Source of the DNA: Tranzscheliella williamsii
Lineage: Eukaryota; Basidiomycota; Ustilaginomycetes; Ustilaginales; Ustilaginaceae
Length of the DNA: 64,000 nucleotides
NCBI GenBank assembly: GCA_023212725.1
Contig: JALBYF010000013.1
Span: 243,456-307,455 of the forward strand
Direction of reading: 5' to 3'
The translations under genes were made by a program, and so were the position numbers. The notes beneath the pieces are model-generated. The model searched no databases, was not told where the DNA came from, and worked only from the letters and a program-made list of their open reading frames with translations. This document shows, piece by piece, positions 60,601-64,000 of the stretch. How positions within the stretch are numbered: the first letter of the stretch is position 1; every line of letters begins with the position of its first letter.

Positions 60601-63171
60601 ATGCAGGGCATCGGCGCGTCTCCAGCGGAGATGCGGTCCATTTCCGAGAAAGAGGAGATTGCGAGGGCTGCTCTCCGATCTTTGGCAGCACCTCCGAAGG
60701 CAATGGCCACCGCCGCCGCCACAGCAGCGACAGCCACAGCAGCTGCACCCTCGCCATTACAACAACTGCCAACCAAGGGAGCTTCTCCGCACATCTCTTC
60801 CCCTTATGACTTTGCAGACAGGTTTCTGCCTTTGGATCGTCGGTCAGTCCTGCACAGTCACCCCTCTCTAGACGATGGCAGGCGCCAGTGCCGTCCTCTC
60901 GACTCATCCTCAGCGCTAACCAGTGTCGGCCTACCTTGGCCTGGATCCGACCGCTCCATCAGTATGGATACTCACAGCCGCCAGGCCTTCGACACATCAC
61001 CATTGGACAGCCTGGGTTCCTACTTTGGCGACCAGTGTATTACTTCTTCTCCCACCTCTTCTCCCCGCCTCGATGCCATAGCACAGCTTCCGTCGCCACC
61101 AGCATATCCGCCGTCAAGCATCAGCCTATCTTCCTCTTCGCCCACCACACCTGCTCCCGAACTTTACGAATTGGCTCTGCGAAGGACATCATCTTCGCTC
61201 CGGATCGATGTGCTGGACGTGCGAGATATAGTACATCAGGTGCATCCGAACAACCCAGCATTCAATGCACCGTCACGCACAAGCTCACTGCGTAGTGATG
61301 GCCGTCCTGTTCTTTCCATCGACCAGGTCCATCCAGCTTTCGTTCGACAGGTGCTCGATGCCTACCGCTTAGAGGAGAACAAGGTTCTGAACGCCCGTCA
61401 GTCCCACGACACCTATGCACGCCACGGCCAGCCGGTCCTCGCCGCCGCTGGACTTGAAACACGGCCTTCCCTGCGCAATATTCGGGGATGGGACGACAAC
61501 GTCGATTCGGATGGGCAACACTCATTCCATGACCGCGCACCGCTTGCGCATCGCGGTGATGCATGCGACTCGAGATCCGAGCGACCGTACCACTCCTTCG
61601 ATGTGGGCGCTGGCAGCGAGACACATGACTTCAGTCTGGTTCAGCGGCAACGAGCCGTGGCTCCATCGACACCCGCACTGCATCATCTGGCTCAGCCGCG
61701 CGCATCCTCGTCCTCGTCTCCCTTGCTTTCCGAAGCGAGGGAAGAGTCTCCTTCGCCGTTCGCCTTTGACCCCAGCCGGCGTAATCCGCATTTTCGCCGG
61801 GACCCTGGTCCTCAAGAGAGCTCCTTTCTTTCTAGTCGGGCCAGCTTCGATAGCTTAGATAGCTTCGAGGGCGCGCAACACCGCCGCTTCACGAGTGGAG
61901 AGCGATCGGCCGCCGCTTGGCACCCAGCTCAAAGCTATCAGAGACAGCCGATAGCTCCTCTTTACGACAGAAAGTTTCGTTCCATTGACGATTATCTAGA
62001 CTCGGATCGGCGTCCTTCCATTGCTGCTCTGCCGCCTCGCCTTGCGCGGTCGTTCGCTGCGCCTGGAGAGGAGGGCTTGATGGATAGAAACGGCCGAGCT
62101 GCGAGATACGGCTATCAGCCTTACCCGCAGCCTGCTCGCAATGTTGCCGGAGTATTGTCATCACCCACTATGTCGAAAGTTGCTTCACACCCGTCGCCAA
62201 CGCTCGCTGAAGCTTCTCGTAGTTCCTATACCCAACGTCGTTCGCCGGCGCTTCCGTCGCCAGGATCGATCACAGCAACGTCGACGTCGAGCAATCCATC
62301 GATCGCATCGGCCTCGGCATTGTCGCCATCACCCCTGGTTGTCTCTTTCCCAGCGAATGCTGGTCCATCAGAAGATAGTTCAACGCGGATCCATGGTGCA
62401 GGTGCCGAGGTAGCATCCGAGCGTGGTACTTGGCTCGAAGACCCGGCTGCCGAGAGCACGCGAGCCCGTGTGGCCAACATGCATATTGACGACCCCGATA
62501 GTCCGAGGCTTGTCGGCCCTTCTAGGAGCTCGGGCGCCTCTTTCCACAGTGATCGCGCCACAATTGCCCCCTCCGGCACTGATCTATCGCATCTCGAAAT
62601 CATGCAAAAACTCCAGGATAAAGTGAGGAGCAGACTCGCTGCCAAGGAAAGAGGTGAGAGTGTCGAAAGCGATACGGGCGCTGCACGTGCCAAGCCCGCT
62701 CGTTCGGCCCTAGCGAGGCGTACGTCGGGGGTTGCGGGCAAATTGGTCAAGGCCGGCGAAGCGCCGCGCCCAGGTCTGAGTAGGGGCAGCAGTGGCGGTA
62801 GCACCGCTAGCCTCAGCTCCAAGAATAAGTCTCGCCGAGCATCTTCCACTAGCCGCCAGACGGCTACCTCCCCTCCTGTGGCCCGGGTCGAGACACCTAA
62901 CTCGACCGAGGCAACTTTGCTGTCGGCGACCGACAGCGTAACACCTGCGCAGGCGGCATATACCACTGTTGTTCGGACAAACACGTCGTTACCTCCTACG
63001 CCGATGATGCAGACGGATGCACGACAGCAAGTACCGGGCGAGCTTTACGAAGCCGAACACAGAGATGGATTCTCGGCCGCTAAGCAGCAGAATACGATGG
63101 CCGGCATCGACTCGCTCCTCCAAGCAGCAGGTGCATCGGAGCGGCGTAGTACCCCCTCAGCCCAAGCCTGA
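60601..63171 (+). CDS. Ser-rich orphan protein
   Basis: The frame is open from 60490, but the first ATG is at 60601 (MQGIGASPAEMRSISEKEEI), giving 856 residues with no intron. The product is disordered and Ser/Pro/Ala/Arg-rich over most of its length, with short ordered pieces: DEPELYELALRR-type text near ELYELALRRTSSSLRIDVLD, FVRQVLDAYRLEENKVLNAR, and LSHLEIMQKLQDKVRSRLAA near the C-terminus. RS/SR dipeptides and basic patches suggest phosphorylation or RNA/chromatin contact, but no domain is recognised. The CT-rich stretch before 60440 probably is its leader. An upstream exon cannot be excluded. Confidence 0.6.
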   Translation: MQGIGASPAEMRSISEKEEIARAALRSLAAPPKAMATAAATAATATAAAPSPLQQLPTKGASPHISSPYDFADRFLPLDRRSVLHSHPSLDDGRRQCRPLDSSSALTSVGLPWPGSDRSISMDTHSRQAFDTSPLDSLGSYFGDQCITSSPTSSPRLDAIAQLPSPPAYPPSSISLSSSSPTTPAPELYELALRRTSSSLRIDVLDVRDIVHQVHPNNPAFNAPSRTSSLRSDGRPVLSIDQVHPAFVRQVLDAYRLEENKVLNARQSHDTYARHGQPVLAAAGLETRPSLRNIRGWDDNVDSDGQHSFHDRAPLAHRGDACDSRSERPYHSFDVGAGSETHDFSLVQRQRAVAPSTPALHHLAQPRASSSSSPLLSEAREESPSPFAFDPSRRNPHFRRDPGPQESSFLSSRASFDSLDSFEGAQHRRFTSGERSAAAWHPAQSYQRQPIAPLYDRKFRSIDDYLDSDRRPSIAALPPRLARSFAAPGEEGLMDRNGRAARYGYQPYPQPARNVAGVLSSPTMSKVASHPSPTLAEASRSSYTQRRSPALPSPGSITATSTSSNPSIASASALSPSPLVVSFPANAGPSEDSSTRIHGAGAEVASERGTWLEDPAAESTRARVANMHIDDPDSPRLVGPSRSSGASFHSDRATIAPSGTDLSHLEIMQKLQDKVRSRLAAKERGESVESDTGAARAKPARSALARRTSGVAGKLVKAGEAPRPGLSRGSSGGSTASLSSKNKSRRASSTSRQTATSPPVARVETPNSTEATLLSATDSVTPAQAAYTTVVRTNTSLPPTPMMQTDARQQVPGELYEAEHRDGFSAAKQQNTMAGIDSLLQAAGASERRSTPSAQA

Positions 63172-63916
63172 GTTAAAAACGATATAGATTTGCCAGGGGC
63201 GCAAGCACATCGCCTTCAAAGACACTACTCTGCACGATTTGCCGGCTTACGGGACCGTGTCAAGCGGCAGCAGTCGCTGCTCTCGTCATTTTCTCGGGCC
63301 GTGAGAGGTTTACGTGAGTACATCGCGCTGAAAACATCCACGTGCTTTACGATAGTGTGGGCAGCGACCCACCATCTGGACCCCGGCGACTCAAGCTTCG
63401 GACGATGTGGTGCACCTCATCCCTTCTCGCCGATCTAGCCGACCTCTGATCCTGCCGCTGCTGCTGCCCTCTCTCGGCTGCCCTCCGCGATACCTCTTAG
63501 CCTTCTGCCCACGGACTGTCGATCGTGTCTGGCTTTTACAATCTTACACGCCGGACGTCTGCAAAGAAACGCAGGTGTGAGAACCGATCCCACACACTGT
63601 GAGGGCTGTCGAGAGGCGGTGGGCAGCGCTGCAGCTCGGTGTGCCATCGTTGTGGCTTGGTGGGGCCCCTATGCAGCAAGCTTGCCAGATGAAGGGACAT
63701 GATACAGAAGCGCAAAGACGTGTGCGACAAAGTGAAGGGACCGGGAGGCGTACGCAACCCCCCCAAAGTTGAGCCCACATCCTGCTCGGCTGGGCCCCCA
63801 CCCCGGTGTATCAAAAAGGCAACGGGTAAAGGCGATATATAGATGTACGATGCCAGGCTCTGCGCGCGACTGGAATCAATGCATATGTACACTCATAGCA
63901 GGGGGCGGTGGGTTTC
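63172..63916. other. 3' region of the Ser-rich gene and spacer
   Basis: About 745 bases with no recognised gene. A short inverted repeat TGTGAGAACCGATCCCACACA is near 63576-63597. Small frames here do not look coding. Confidence 0.35.
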
Positions 63917-64000
63917 GGGGAAACTTCCCCTAGTGCTCCCTAGCAATCCTAGGGGAAGTCCTAGGGGAAAACTTCCCGTAGTATTTCAAATCGTAGGGGA
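63917..64000. repeat. Cluster of CTAGGGGAA boxes in both orientations, cut by the window edge
   Basis: Within 84 bases the motif CTAGGGGAA and its complement occur repeatedly: GGGGAAACTTCCCCTAG at 63917-63933, TCCCTAG at 63937-63943, CTAGGGGAAG at 63949-63958, CTAGGGGAAA at 63961-63970, ACTTCCCGTAG at 63971-63981 and CGTAGGGGA at 63992-64000. CTTCCCCTAG (63924-63933) and CTAGGGGAAG (63949-63958) are a perfect 10-base inverted pair. The array reaches the last base, so its size is unknown. It may be a transposon end, a subterminal repeat, or the start of a satellite. Confidence 0.7.

Overview
The window looks like nuclear DNA of a smut-type basidiomycete (Ustilaginaceae or a close yeast relative such as Pseudozyma/Moesziomyces). 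Genes are packed on both strands, most are intronless or carry a few 40-140 nt GT..AG introns, coding sequence is GC-rich, and the gene set is fungal: a full adenylate cyclase (Uac1 type), a DASH kinetochore subunit, fungal CPA1 with its attenuator uORF, fungal AlaRS, RAD23, THO1 and muskelin. No tRNA, rRNA, CRISPR or intact transposon was recognised. The genus assignment is inference.

Layout. 1-3617: CSL-family transcription factor, open to the left edge. 4184-6167: FSH1-type serine hydrolase whose frame continues into a membrane-anchored MAPR/cytochrome b5 domain. 6468-8693 (-): Golgi CASP/Coy1. 9419-10985: arginine attenuator uORF plus CPA1. 11124-12255 (-): DUF1749 hydrolase. 12947-16042: coiled-coil protein. 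16322-18089 (-): GPHR-type membrane protein. 18610-19926: DASH subunit Duo1. 20175-20807 (-): spliced, Cys-containing secreted protein. 22361-24223 (-): orphan. 24848-25624 (-): complex I 21 kDa/NDUFA7-like subunit. 26047-29232: AlaRS. 29604-30863 (-): double C2C2 protein. 32274-39467: adenylate cyclase. 40335-41103: PRA1 protein. 41387-42676 (-): FAD monooxygenase. 43425-46562: secreted beta-mannosidase. 46938-48185: RAD23. 48503-49198 (-): secreted protein. 51085-51840: four-helix membrane protein. 52051-52764 (-): THO1. 53136-57158 (-): muskelin. 60601-63171: Ser-rich orphan. Gene-poor stretches lie at 20.8-22.4, 30.9-32.0, 49.2-51.1 and 57.2-60.6 kb.

The genes are mostly independent housekeeping or signalling genes rather than one cluster. 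Several act in the endomembrane system (Coy1, GPHR, PRA1, and the secreted proteins). The clearest regulatory system is CPA1, where a 22-residue upstream peptide with the attenuator core DYISD precedes a mitochondrial carbamoyl-phosphate synthetase small subunit. The most unusual gene structure is the hydrolase-MAPR reading frame. The last 85 bases of the window hold a cluster of CTAGGGGAA boxes in both orientations that continues past the edge.
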